Both the position numbers and the translations under genes were made by a program. This document shows positions 50,456 through 60,204 of a DNA stretch of 64,000 nucleotides, piece by piece. Source of the DNA: Cordylochernes scorpioides (lineage: Eukaryota > Arthropoda > Arachnida > Pseudoscorpiones > Chernetidae). The stretch's first letter is position 1. Every line of letters begins with the position of its first letter. The stretch lies in contig CP092874.1 in assembly GCA_030710605.1 (NCBI GenBank), positions 40,922,963 to 40,986,962 on the forward strand, read 5' to 3'. A model generated the notes under the pieces. That model was given only the letters and a program-made list of their open reading frames with translations, was not told the DNA's origin and ran no database searches.

Positions 50456-50459
50456 ATTT

Positions 50460-51850
50460 TTTACATCATGTTTGTGCATCCCTCCATTTAGTCAATACAA
50501 TCTATGATAGTTTAAATTTATTTTAAATATATTATGTAATAATATTCACACATACCTTTTTATAGTATTAGCACTTTTCTTACATTGTTATTGTTTATAT
50601 CTTGATTTATATTTTGGAGAGAGGGAACGGACGCGAAGACTAAAGATCACCAACTACGAGAAATACAACGAATAAATAAACATAATAATATTGAATGGTA
50701 ATTTACTTTTTGTTTACTTTTTATTTGCTTTAAGTATGAAAGCCGCTTGGGAGATGTTCATAACACCAAGAAGGAAGAAATTAAGGTAAAACACCCTAGG
50801 AAGTTGTAATACGATATAACAATATTGTATATTACATGTATTGTACGATAGAAGGACGTCTTACCCGAAATCAGTACAGACGTTTATATATAAAAGAAAC
50901 TAAGCTCTTTCGCGTCTTTTAATTATTCTCTTGTTAACGAATAGGGAGATCAAAATCGTCTTAATTAAATTTTAGCTGATTATTATTTTACAACTAATAT
51001 AAAAAACCTATTCAAAATTTCAACAATTAGTCAAAGATAACAACTCTATAATTCAAATCGTCAAGAAAATATAACGATCAAAAAAAAAAAAAAACCTTTA
51101 ACCTTTTAATTACTAGATGATCGGAATTATAATTTGATTTTGATCAGATTTTGATTTAGAATCGCATGATATGAATACAGAATATTTTATGATGTTAAAA
51201 TCAATCTCTTTTTATATGAAACCTTCCTTTTATCACCAAATTATTTAAAGGATAATTTTTTCAATTCTACAAGCTTGAAGTATGTGATAAAAAAATTGTA
51301 TTAAGATTATTTTTCAATTAATTTTATCAATTCGTATTATTGATTCAGAAGTTTGGATATTGAATTTGGCTACTAGAGTTTGAAGTAGAAAAATCCTCTA
51401 ATAAAAGGTAGGTTTCTTGCCCCTATGCAGGATGGATCGTCACCTGTTCTGAAAAGGGAAATAAAATCTATAATCAAATATATTTAAACTTTGCAAGAGG
51501 TCAATTTACTGGTCTTACTTGAATCCACGCGCTTTACAACAAACATTAATTAAACAGGTAAATTATTTTAAAGAATAATTTGAATTTATATAGAAACCTT
51601 GACCTTTGAGTAAGAGTAATCAAATTAAATAAGAAAGTTCTCTTGTTTTGAAATAGGTACAAATGCCTACTGCAATTAAATCGATGCAAATCATTCATAA
51701 TTTTTTCTAACACTCTCCAATAACCTGCCTCTAAAATATAACCAATCTTCACTATATATTTTAGTTTTTATATTGAAAATATTGTGAAAAAGTTTTATAA
51801 TAAATTGATATTTTGAAATATAAATATAGTCAGAATAACATGCTATTACT
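50460..51850. other. AT-rich DNA, no gene recognised
   Basis: One Penelope-type hairpin word (GATAGAAGGACGTC.. TACCCGAAATC) lies at 50849-50875. There is no coding signature. Confidence 0.45.
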
Positions 51851-51851
51851 G

Positions 51852-52197
51852 AACAATAATATATATTGTTTAATAATAGCTGCTATACTGATACTATATT
51901 TTTAAAACTATATATATATATATATGTGTTTATATATATTTAATATATAAATTATGTATAAAAATATTCGAAGCCTTACGCAAAATGTTTCTTTATTTAA
52001 AGATAATATAAATAAAGAAACATATTGCGTATAATGTTTTCGAATATTTTTATAAAGTAAATCGCAAATTTTCTTTTATCTAAAAATATTCTGTATTGAT
52101 TTTAAAAGTTTCAGAATAAATTGATATTGAGTGCGTGTGTTGAAAATATAGTATCAGTATAGCAGCTATTATTGAATAATATATATTATTGTTCATA
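51852..52197. repeat. Nested inverted repeats
   Basis: Outer arms of about 52 bp (51852-51910 and 52144-52195; AATAGCTGCTATACTGATAC and its mirror) enclose inner arms of about 40 bp (51959-51997 and 52010-52055; AATATTCGAAG and CTTCGAATATT type). Probably a MITE. Gypsy-B starts ten bases later. Confidence 0.7.
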
Positions 52198-52206
52198 TAT
52201 ATATAT

Positions 52207-52289
52207 TGTAGCGTTATTTGTTGTATTGTTTTACATAATTAAGTTTTAGATTTTGTTTGTGTTTGTTTTGCATGTATTGAATTAATGAT

Positions 52290-52333
<44 letters not shown>

Positions 52334-52428
52334 GTATTCTTTTGATTGGAGGAGTCTGCTCGTTGGCAGCAATAAACGTTTATCGTTCGATTTATCTACG
52401 CCTGTTGCTTGCAATTCTTACCGCCACA
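52207..52428 (+). repeat. Gypsy-B 5' LTR
   Basis: Runs from TGTAGCG to GCCACA. It contains a (TA)n tract at 52288-52330 and GCAATAAACG as a polyadenylation signal. It is followed by AGTGGTGGAGAAGCTGGGTA, which is shared with the TRIM-like element and may include the primer site; I cannot name the tRNA. Confidence 0.95.
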
Positions 52429-52546
52429 AGTGGTGGAGAAGCTGGGTACCGATACCATCACGGATACCTCTGTCAGAAGAAGCCGTCGCCTAGAAGGCCT
52501 GGAACCACGTTTTGATTTCGACGAAAAGAATAAGCCAATCAGAAAA

Positions 52547-53692
52547 ATGTCAATATCGGCTGGAGTTAACACGGGTGTTAATACTTGCAAACATTTGACA
52601 AGAAACCCAACTGTGTTTAGCGGCAATGGAACGGAGGATTGTGGCAAATGGATGAAGGATTACGAACGTATTGCGAGATCGAACTGCTGGGATGCCACGA
52701 TGAAATTGGCGAACGCACCATTCTTTTTGGAAGGGACCGCTGGCCAATGGTATGATAACAACGAAGAAGGAATGGATTCGTGGGATATGTTTAAGGAGAT
52801 GTTTAGCCGGACATTCGACAATAGCGGTGTCCTTCTCAGACGCGCTAAGGAAAACCTTCAGAGTCGAGCTCAGAAGAGTACAGAATCCTGTGAATCCTAT
52901 ATCCAAGACGTTCTGAGCTTGTGTAGGCAGGTGAATCCCGATATGAGTAAAGAAGAGAAAGTGGCACATCTAATGAAAGGTGTGGTAGAAGATGTCTATC
53001 AGGTCATCTTGATAAAGGAAATTGATACTGTTGAAGCCTTTGTCGATTGGTGCCGAAAGGTGGAGGCTTGCAAGCAGCGACGCATCGGGAAACCAAGGTT
53101 TGAGCGACTCCCTAACGTCACAAGTATAGAGCAACCAAACTCCTCGTCCCTGGAAGATCTGATTCGACGAATCGTGAGAGAAGAAATTAAAAGTGCCCTA
53201 CATTCCGAGCCTATAGTGCCGGAGGTGAACTCCCTGAAGAAAATTATTCATGAAGAGGTTGAGAGAAATCTGACCCCAATTGCGCAGCAGGGTCCATACT
53301 ACCAAGAACAACGCCGCCAATTTGAAGGACCGGCGAAACCACCCCCGTATTACCAGCAGCAAAGTCCTACAAGGCTGACAACTGCCCGAAGAAAGACTGA
53401 CGAATGGAGGACGGTGGATAATATTCCCGTTTGTTTCCAATGCGGACGCCCGGGTCACGTCGCCAGGTACTGCCGAGAGCGGCGAGGGATGGTGGATCGA
53501 CAGCCACCGGGGAGATACCACCCTGTCCAGAACGGCCCGCGAACGATCTATAATAGCAATGAAACCCCAGGCCGCGCAAGTTACCGAAGCCCGTCGCCCT
53601 ATCCAGGTCGTGGCCGATCCCCAGCTGAACGTCGCCCCTCGATATCGCCAAGCCGACGATCTGGCCGATCACCTTATCGTGAGGAAAACTAG
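52547..53692 (+). CDS. gag: Gypsy-B Gag
   Basis: The first in-frame ATG is at 52547 (MSISAGVNTG); the frame is open upstream to the LTR but without ATG, so the true start is uncertain and translation may begin earlier. The capsid core reads ARSNCWDATMKLANAPFFL, GTAGQWYDNNEE and YIQDVLSLCRQVNP. A CCHC zinc knuckle (CFQCGRPGHVARYC) lies near the C-terminus, followed by an Arg/Ser/Pro-rich tail. The stop TAG is at 53690-53692. Gag assembles the particle that packages RNA. Confidence 0.9.
   Translation: MSISAGVNTGVNTCKHLTRNPTVFSGNGTEDCGKWMKDYERIARSNCWDATMKLANAPFFLEGTAGQWYDNNEEGMDSWDMFKEMFSRTFDNSGVLLRRAKENLQSRAQKSTESCESYIQDVLSLCRQVNPDMSKEEKVAHLMKGVVEDVYQVILIKEIDTVEAFVDWCRKVEACKQRRIGKPRFERLPNVTSIEQPNSSSLEDLIRRIVREEIKSALHSEPIVPEVNSLKKIIHEEVERNLTPIAQQGPYYQEQRRQFEGPAKPPPYYQQQSPTRLTTARRKTDEWRTVDNIPVCFQCGRPGHVARYCRERRGMVDRQPPGRYHPVQNGPRTIYNSNETPGRASYRSPSPYPGRGRSPAERRPSISPSRRSGRSPYREEN
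53683..53692 (+). promoter_or_regulatory. Probable -1 frameshift site between gag and pol
   Basis: The pol frame opens only at 53683 (a TGA closes it at 53680-53682) and gag stops at 53692. A -1 shift must therefore happen within GGAAAACTAG, i.e. on the last two gag codons. The run of four A is slippery, although it is not a classical XXXYYYZ heptamer. Confidence 0.6.
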
Positions 53693-56600
53693 AGCAAGCG
53701 CCCTTCGCTGGAGGTAAGGTCGCTGAGGAGATTATAAATCCTCCGCCGCTCATAGCCGCTAAACTATCACAGAATATAGTTGACGTTACTATTGACGATA
53801 AAACTTTTCCTGCCCTTGTCGACAGCGGCGCTTCGTTTTCGGTTATTTCGGACCACTTTAGACAACAACACAAAAAGACTATGTTCAGCGACGCTGGCAT
53901 GACACTTAGAGTTGCCGACGGGAAATATATCGTTTCCAGGGGCCGATGTACGTTACGTTTAGAAATAAACGGATTAGTACAGCCGTTTGAATTCATTGTT
54001 TTACCAAGTTGTAGCCACGACATCATTCTCGGTTGGGACTTTCTGGAGGCGTCAAGGGCTATAATCGATTGTGGTAGCGCCGAGATTCTGTTAGAAAAAG
54101 CAGAACTACCAGAGGATTCTTCGAGCATATTCCAAACTGTGGCCGCCGACGATAGCTTTATAATCCCCGCTGGATCAACCAAGCAGATAAACGTAATCAG
54201 CGAAGCTATACTCGGTGTGAGTGATGTCGTAATGGAGCCTTCGAGGATCCTCTTTCTAGAACGTTATCTGATGGTTCCCGCCTCGATCTTCGCTGTCCAG
54301 CATGGAAAAGGGAGAATTTGGATAACCAACATCGGCACATGTGATCGAACTGTCCCCAAAGGAATGTGTATTGGAGAGATACAGGTACTGGAAGAGGGTC
54401 AGCTGGCGGTCATCGGTGATGCTTCAGACACCAATCGGCAGGGGATTCTTGGACAAGAAAACTCTCCAAACATTGCCTCGATGATAAGCCCTGATCTATC
54501 CATGCTTGAAAGGACCAGGATATGTTCGATACTTGGGAGTTTCAGCGGCTTATTTGAATTTAATAAGTTTCCGTCTAATCTGACGAGCACAGCCAAGCAC
54601 AAGATAAATACAGAGGACCATCCCCCGATTAAACGCCGTCCATATCGAGTGTCGCAGGTCGAACGTCAAACCATTCAGAATGAGGTCGACAAAATGTTGA
54701 AAGGAGGTATAGTTCAGCTTTCCGAAAGTCCTTGGTCCTCTCCTGTGGTATTAGTGAAAAAGAAAAATGGTAGTTGGCGTTTCTGTGTCGATTACAGACA
54801 CCTGAATAAAATCACAAAAAAGGATGTATATCCACTACCAAGGATTGACGATACACTCGATTGCTTAAGAGGGGCGAGTTATTATTCTTCCATGGACCTC
54901 CGTTCTGGTTACTGGCAGATTGAGGTGGATGAGGCAGATCGCGAAAAGACCGCCTTCATTACACCCGACGGATTGTACGAGTTCAAAGTTATGCCCTTCG
55001 GGTTGTGTAACGCCCCAGCGACATTTGAAAGAATGATGGATACCTTGCTGAGGGGGTTGAAGTGGTCAATGTGCCTTTGCTATCTGGACGATATTATTGT
55101 GTTTTCACCCACCTTTGACGAACATGTTCGACGCCTTGAATTAGTTCTCAGGTGTCTCTCAAAGGCTGGACTTGTGTTAAATCCAGACAAGTGCTTGTTC
55201 GGAACAAAACGACTAAGCATTTTTGGGCATCTGGTGGATGGAGAGGGCGTGCACCCCGACCCGGGTAAAGTTGATGCTATGTCCAAATTCCCTACTCCCA
55301 AATCCCTTACTGATGTAAGAAGTTTCATTGGAATGTGCTCATATTATCGTCGTTTCATTAAGAATTTTGCTCAAAAAGCTGAACCACTACACAGGTTGTT
55401 GAGAAAGGACACCAGATTCGAATGGGGACCAGATCAACGGCAGGCCTATGAATCCTTGAAGTTGGCACTCGCGTCGGAACCCGTCTTGGCCCACTTTGAC
55501 GAAAAGTATGCGACCGAACTGCACACCGACGCCAGTGGGTTTGGAATTGGTGCGGTTTTGGTCCAGGTCCAGGGAGGAAGTGAAAAACCGATTGGATATG
55601 CATCAAGAACGCTGTCAACAGCTGAGAAAAATTATTCAACAACGGAGCGGGAGTGTCTTGCCGCGATTTGGGCGATCGGCAAGTTCCGTCCATACCTATT
55701 TGGTCGCTCGTTTACAATTGTGACGGATCATCACTCGCTCTGTTGGCTTTCGGGACTGAAGGACCCGTCGGGAAGACTGGCCAGGTGGGCCTTAAGACTT
55801 CAGGAGTACAATGTGAACGTGGTATATAAAAACGGCAGAAAACATCAAGATGCCGATTGTCTCTCACGCAATCCAATCGAAGCGAATAACCCAGGGGAAT
55901 CCGAAGATGACATACCAACATTAGCTGCTTTAACTGATATATCGGAGGAATGTTCGAGGAACGATCAAAACCGCTTCAAAATAATCAATGGAGCTCTTTA
56001 CAAGCGGAATTTCGACCCAGTGGGGCAACCGTGGCTATTGGTGATCCCCAGGCATTTGCGCCCTGACGTCCTCAGAAGTCTCCACGATAATCCAACTGCC
56101 GGTCATTTAGGGTTGGCTAAAACCCACGATAGAATTAGGAGGAAGTATTTTTGGCCAGGTCTTCTGAGGAGCATAAGAAAATATGTCGGTCACTGTAGGG
56201 AGTGCCAGCGTCGTAAACATGCTCCCTTGCGACCGCCCGGATTGCTGCAACCGATACCACCCACCTCTGTTCCGTTCCAAAGAGTCGGAATTGATCTCCT
56301 CGGAAGATTCCCTATATCCCATTTAGGAAATAAATGGATAATAGTTTGCACAGACTATCTGACGCGATACGCTATCACCCGAGCCTTACCATCGGCAGAC
56401 GCTCAGCAAGTGGCCAAGTTCGTCCTGGAGGACGTAGTGCTTAAACATGGAGCACCACGAGAAATAATTACTGACCGGGGTAGGGTTTTTCAGTCTAAAC
56501 TAATATCCGAGCTGACGGGACTTTGCTCTTCGGCTCAGAGATTTACCACGGCGTACCATCCTCAGACGAATGGTCTCACTGAGAGACTTAATAAAACCCT

Positions 56601-57165
56601 GGCCGACATGATGTCAATGTATGTGGACGTCGAACAAAAGGAATGGGACGTTATTCTTCCGTTCATCACGTTTGCTTACAATACGGCGAAGCAGGACACC
56701 ACCGGATTCACCCCATTCAGCCTCATCCATGGACGAGAAGCTGAAACTACGTTGGATACATTGTTTCCTCTTTTAAAAGATGAAGATCAAGAGGACTATA
56801 ATCGAGAGATAGTGACTCGAGCAGAGGAGACGCGACAATTGGCTCGGCTACATACACTGAGAGCGCAAGAGGGCAATAAACGACTCTACGACGCCAAACA
56901 TCGAGAAGTGAGCTATCAGCCAGGCGATAAAGTATGGATATTTATACCCGTTCGGAAAATAGGGATATCCGAAAAATTAATAAAACGATATTTCGGCCCT
57001 TATAGGGTGACGAGACGCATTTCGGATGTGACGTACGAAGTTGAAAGTCTAGACACTACTAATCGCCGTCGTAAGCCAAAGGAAATTGTGCACGTAGTGA
57101 GAATGAAGAACTACCGTGACCCGGACGAACAACTGGACCTACCCGAGGATGAGCCTGCCGTCTGA
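53683..57165 (+). CDS. pol: Gypsy-B Pol (protease, RT, RNase H, integrase)
   Basis: 1160 codons without interruption, reached by -1 frameshifting; the first ATG (53881) lies after the protease active site, so it is not the natural start. Protease: LVDSGASFSVIS at 53815-53850. RT: VLVKKKNGSWRFCVDYR, MDLRSGYWQIEV, MPFGLCNAPATFER, CYLDDIIVFS (YLDD near 55081). RNase H: HTDASGFGIGAVL and IVTDHHSLCWL. Integrase: HDNPTAGHLG ... CRECQRRKH (HHCC), DDE at VGIDLLGRF, ITDRGRVF and NGLTERLNK, then a GPYRV-type C-terminal segment. All catalytic residues are present. Confidence 0.95.
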   Translation, partial: GKLEQAPFAGGKVAEEIINPPPLIAAKLSQNIVDVTIDDKTFPALVDSGASFSVISDHFRQQHKKTMFSDAGMTLRVADGKYIVSRGRCTLRLEINGLVQPFEFIVLPSCSHDIILGWDFLEASRAIIDCGSAEILLEKAELPEDSSSIFQTVAADDSFIIPAGSTKQINVISEAILGVSDVVMEPSRILFLERYLMVPASIFAVQHGKGRIWITNIGTCDRTVPKGMCIGEIQVLEEGQLAVIGDASDTNRQGILGQENSPNIASMISPDLSMLERTRICSILGSFSGLFEFNKFPSNLTSTAKHKINTEDHPPIKRRPYRVSQVERQTIQNEVDKMLKGGIVQLSESPWSSPVVLVKKKNGSWRFCVDYRHLNKITKKDVYPLPRIDDTLDCLRGASYYSSMDLRSGYWQIEVDEADREKTAFITPDGLYEFKVMPFGLCNAPATFERMMDTLLRGLKWSMCLCYLDDIIVFSPTFDEHVRRLELVLRCLSKAGLVLNPDKCLFGTKRLSIFGHLVDGEGVHPDPGKVDAMSKFPTPKSLTDVRSFIGMCSYYRRFIKNFAQKAEPLHRLLRKDTRFEWGPDQRQAYESLKLALASEPVLAHFDEKYATELHTDASGFGIGAVLVQVQGGSEKPIGYASRTLSTAEKNYSTTERECLAAIWAIGKFRPYLFGRSFTIVTDHHSLCWLSGLKDPSGRLARWALRLQEYNVNVVYKNGRKHQDADCLSRNPIEANNPGESEDDIPTLAALTDISEECSRNDQNRFKIINGALYKRNFDPVGQPWLLVIPRHLRPDVLRSLHDNPTAGHLGLAKTHDRIRRKYFWPGLLRSIRKYVGHCRECQRRKHAPLRPPGLLQPIPPTSVPFQRVGIDLLGRFPISHLGNKWIIVCTDYLTRYAITRALPSADAQQVAKFVLEDVVLKHGAPREIITDRGRVFQSKLISELTGLCSSAQRFTTAYHPQTNGLTERLNKTLADMMSMYVDVEQKEWDVILPFITFAYNTAKQDTTGFTPFSLIHGREAETTLDTLFPLLKDEDQEDYNREIVTRAEETRQLARLHTLRAQEGNKRLYDAKHREVSYQPGDKVWIFIPVRKIGISEKLIKRYFGPYRVTRRISDVTYEVESLDTTNRRRKPKEIVHVVRMKNYRDPDEQLDLPEDEPAV

Positions 57166-57183
57166 CAGCGAGGACGCTGTCCT

Positions 57184-57200
57184 TTTGGAGAGGAGGGCAT
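57184..57200 (+). promoter_or_regulatory. Gypsy-B polypurine tract
   Basis: GGAGAGGAGGGCA directly precedes the 3' LTR, the plus-strand primer position. Confidence 0.75.
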
Positions 57201-57404
57201 TGTAGCGTTATTTGTTGTATTGTTTTACATAATTAAGTTTTAGATTTTGTTTGTGTTTGTTTTGCATGTATTGAATTAATGATTGATATATATATATATA
57301 TATATTTGTGTATTCTTTTGATTGGAGGAGTCTGCTCGTTGGCAGCAATAAACGTTTATCGTTCGATTTATCTACGCCTGTTGCTTGCAATTCTTACCGC
57401 CACA
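57201..57404 (+). repeat. Gypsy-B 3' LTR
   Basis: 204 bp; identical to the 5' LTR except for a shorter TA tract. Confidence 0.95.
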
Positions 57405-57411
57405 ATATATT

Positions 57412-57603
57412 TGAAAAAAAAAAAACACCAACAGCGCGAAACGCGTTCTTGGATGGCTTTTTTTTATTTATCAAGAAATTGGGTTGGCCAAATATCGCGG
57501 AGCAAGTTAAATAAACGTTTAGTTTATTTTTGCTCCACTAGATGGCGCTCTGCCATCTAAAAAGCACATGTGCTCGTGGTCAGGAAATGCCTTCTTTATT
57601 TTT
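57412..57603 (+). mobile_element. MITE family M, right half (copy D)
   Basis: CACCAACAGCGCGAAACGCG through GGGTTGGCC, GATGGCGCTCTGCCATC, AAGCACATGTGCT and CAGGAAATGCCTTCTTTATT, matching the right half of copy C. It begins almost directly after the Gypsy-B 3' LTR. The missing left half is not found on the other side of Gypsy-B. Confidence 0.75.
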
Positions 57604-57716
57604 AATATATATATGTATAGAATGTGTGTGTGTGTAATTAGAAGGCAAAAGCACGCAATCTATATTTCAAATCAGCAACTATTTATTGCGATTTTTTTAT
57701 TATCCCATGGGTAAGA

Positions 57717-57920
57717 TTACACCAGGTCATGAAGGTTAAAAGGAATATTTTTTTCTACTGTAGTTTTGGGTTTCTTGTATAGGTCTTCCTTCTTAGCTCC
57801 AATACAGTCCAGTATATGTGATGGAGTTGCAGTGGAGTTGGAGCATTTTGAGAAGATGGAAAAACCTTTTCTTCATCAATGAACATAATGGGTCTAGTAT
57901 GTCCGGTCTTTAATCTCGCA
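57717..57920 (-). pseudogene. LINE-C C-terminal fragment
   Basis: On the minus strand: CSNSTATPSHILDCIGAKKE, DLYKKPKTTVEKN, NLHDLV, then TAA at 57717-57719. The Cys/His arrangement with TPxHIL-C and a terminal HDLV recalls the C-terminus of LINE ORF2 proteins common in arachnid assemblies. RT is not present, and the upstream reading is degraded. Confidence 0.55.
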
Positions 57921-57959
57921 ATTTTTTGTGGAATGCGATTTTAAATAGAGACGGTACGT

Positions 57960-58500
57960 TTATATCATAGAATTACTCGAGACTATACAAAAAGGCTTAT
58001 TATCAATTATTTATTAACTAAAGAGCAATTCTCTATGATACTTGAATATATTTATACTCTCCTCAGTCCTTAATTAGCTCAGTCCACAGTTTTCTAAAAT
58101 AATTTCATCGAAAAATACTCTCGATATTTGCAGCATACCATATATACATATGACATACTATAAATACACACTTTTGTGAATATTTTTTGCTATTTTTTAA
58201 TTATCCAAATAATGTTTGTATATAGAAAATTATCTCAACGTTTCAGTCATAAATAGTGTCGTTGAGAAATTTCTCAAAATTTCGGAAGTTGAAAGTAACT
58301 AGCGATTAAAGAGAGATTTATCCTCTATTAGTTTGCAAAGATAATAATTCCACATAACACGAACCTATAGTATATAGGTTGACATATTTGTCTGAATTTT
58401 CCAAAGCTGGTTTAATAGCATATTCATTCACTTGATTTAATTTCTCCTGGATATAAATTAAATGATGCAGTAGATCTCTGGAGATAAGTTTATCTTCATT
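57960..58500. other. AT-rich DNA, no gene recognised
   Basis: Nothing recognised. Confidence 0.5.
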
Positions 58501-58504
58501 TTTA

Positions 58505-58655
58505 TTAACGCAATGACGAGCTTCGGGAATTTTGTCCTACTACAGGAGTACATAAAAACGAATAAACGTCTTATCGGCGTGTATTAGGTTTTGGGTATTC
58601 TTGTAGAAGGGCAAAAATGCTCGAATGCTCGAGATTAGGTTAATAAAAATGAAAG
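58505..58655. repeat. Fold-back pair of Penelope-type terminal motifs
   Basis: CTTCGGGAATTTTGTCC then TACTACAGGAG on the left faces TTCTTGTAGAAGGGC ... GCTCGAA on the right, with ATAAAAACGAATAAACG between. Same arrangement as 22726-22868. Confidence 0.55.
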
Positions 58656-58659
58656 GAAA

Positions 58660-59225
58660 CTTATCTTCAGATACCTGATACATTATTTAATTAATAGCTT
58701 ATTCATTATAATAGAATCGACGCTCTACGAGTAGAAAACACCGCGAAGAAAGGCATTACCTTTTAATCAATTTATAACGTTAGAGTTAAACTTATTCCAC
58801 ATTTTACAAAATACATTAAGACAATAAGTTTCACCAGTTACTATCCTCAAAAGAATCTAGTTAGCGAAAGTTTAGAGAAGGCCTTAACTATTCCAAACTT
58901 ATTTAACCTAACCTAATCGTATCGAAGCTAATTGAATGCCGTACAATTCGGTTTTAAAAATTGCCTTAAAATGTAATTAGAAATTCTTGTTAATCATTTA
59001 AGTTAATTTAACATTTCTGAGACCTAATATAATCAAATGTGGAGAATTATTAAGTTAATAAAAATGTTAGAAGAAGAATTAATATATGGTTGCGCTCTGT
59101 ATATTCACATTTCACATTAGAGTTACATTATAAAGTTCAGCAGTCCTCTAAGGTTTGTCCATAGTTCGTTTGAATACATTGGACAAGAGTTCCTTTATAG
59201 CACCTAATATATAAGCGAAACAACT
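58660..59225. other. AT-rich DNA, no gene recognised
   Basis: Nothing recognised. Confidence 0.5.
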
Positions 59226-59229
59226 CAAT

Positions 59230-59305
59230 GCAATATTGCAGTGGTATGGTAGATAAAACTAGTGTAATCGCTGATATAGTTCATCAATGATAAGTCAGGG
59301 ATTTC
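59230..59305 (+). repeat. Family X repeat, diverged core
   Basis: AGTGGT-A-TGGT, CTAGT-GTAA-TCGCT, ATCA-ATGATAA-GTCAG. Stem III halves (AGTGGT with ATCGCT) still pair fully with two G-U pairs; the invariant core has decayed. Confidence 0.5.
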
Positions 59306-59320
59306 AATATTTTCATCGGG

Positions 59321-60050
59321 GTAGGTGGACGAATGGCCTAAACCAAGCATGTCAAACTCAAATCCTAACACGGGCCAAATAAAAAAGTAATAAGATTATG
59401 TGGGCCGCAAAAAAAGAAAACAAGTAATTAAATTTTTATAGTAACATTTATGTAGGTTTATTTTAAAAAATACTAATAAGAATTTTTTTTTTTAATTTAA
59501 TATTTTTTAACTTACCAGACACAGAATAACTGCACAAATTATTGAACGTAACTTAATTTTTTTTTTTTTTTAGTACTCCGAAAGAATATTTTCTTTAAAC
59601 TTTAAGGCACACAATACTTATGGCGATGTACATACGTTATGTGTATGTAGGTATAATATTATCAAAACTTACGACTTATGTATGGCGATCAGTGGTTCGT
59701 TATTAATAAATAAATTATGTATAATTACAATTTTTAAAAATTAGGCTACACATTTATTTTATTTTTTTTTTCAATTTATATATATATTTTTTAATTAAAA
59801 TATATTGTCTGGTGGGCCGCAAATTTATTCGTTGTGGGCCGCGAGTTTGACATGCTTGGCCTAAACTATCGATTTTCGACTGCTACGACCCGGGATCGAC
59901 CCGAGATGCTCCAGCAGCCCCCGATTCTTGCAAAAGACCAACCCCCCACCAGTGAGTGGAAGTAACCCAACGGGCTCTGGCACATTTGTAAGTGCAAAAG
60001 TCGAACTGCTTTTTACATGTGTAGACATGTAGTGCACTTACAGGAAAAGA
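59321..60050 (+). mobile_element. tRNA-like SINE split by a hAT MITE
   Basis: The head GTGGACGAATGGCCTAAAC (A-box position) and GGGATCGACCCGAG (B-box position) are separated by the hAT element at 59344-59858. The body after 59990 does not match the other two SINEs, so this may be a different subfamily. Its 3' end is uncertain. Confidence 0.5.
59344..59858. mobile_element. hAT MITE with 8-bp target duplication
   Basis: 515 bp with terminal inverted repeats CAAGCATGTCAAACTC / GAGTTTGACATGCTTG and GGGCC-containing subterminal sequence on both sides. GCCTAAAC flanks it at 59336-59343 and 59859-59866. The interior is AT-rich without an ORF. Confidence 0.95.
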
Positions 60051-60112
60051 AATCGCTAACTACCCACCATGATTATCATGGCCTGTACCACGTAAACTAG
60101 GGATAATAAAAT

Positions 60113-60204
60113 AAACAAATATTTTTATCATTGTAGTGAGGGCAGTAGAAATTTGTTTTATTTTGATATGAATGTCTTAAAATCTTTCTTTCAATAGTTA
60201 AATA
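60113..60204 (+). repeat. Family X fragment at the mariner insertion site
   Basis: CATTGTAGTGAGGGCAGTAGA and AATTTGTTTTATTTT match the middle of family X. The mariner at 60205 interrupts or follows it directly. Confidence 0.5.

Larger units (their letters stand above)
52207..57404 (+). mobile_element. Gypsy-B: intact Ty3/gypsy element (412/mdg1-like)
   Basis: 5198 bp with LTRs of 222 and 204 bp (52207-52428 and 57201-57404). Outside a TA microsatellite, which is about 18 bp longer in the 5' LTR, they read identical. Gag and pol are both uninterrupted, with pol in the -1 frame. A 4-bp ATAT flanks both ends but lies in TA-rich sequence, so it is weak. This is the only element in the window that looks complete and coding-competent. 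Confidence 0.95.

Noticed and set aside
53367-54182. 271-codon minus-strand ORF in Gypsy-B.
   Set aside because: Antisense to gag and protease with no family resemblance; a shadow of the coding strand.
59881-59960. Functional tRNA in the GGGATCGACCCGAG region.
   Set aside because: B-box only, with the head displaced by a hAT MITE; no cloverleaf can be drawn.
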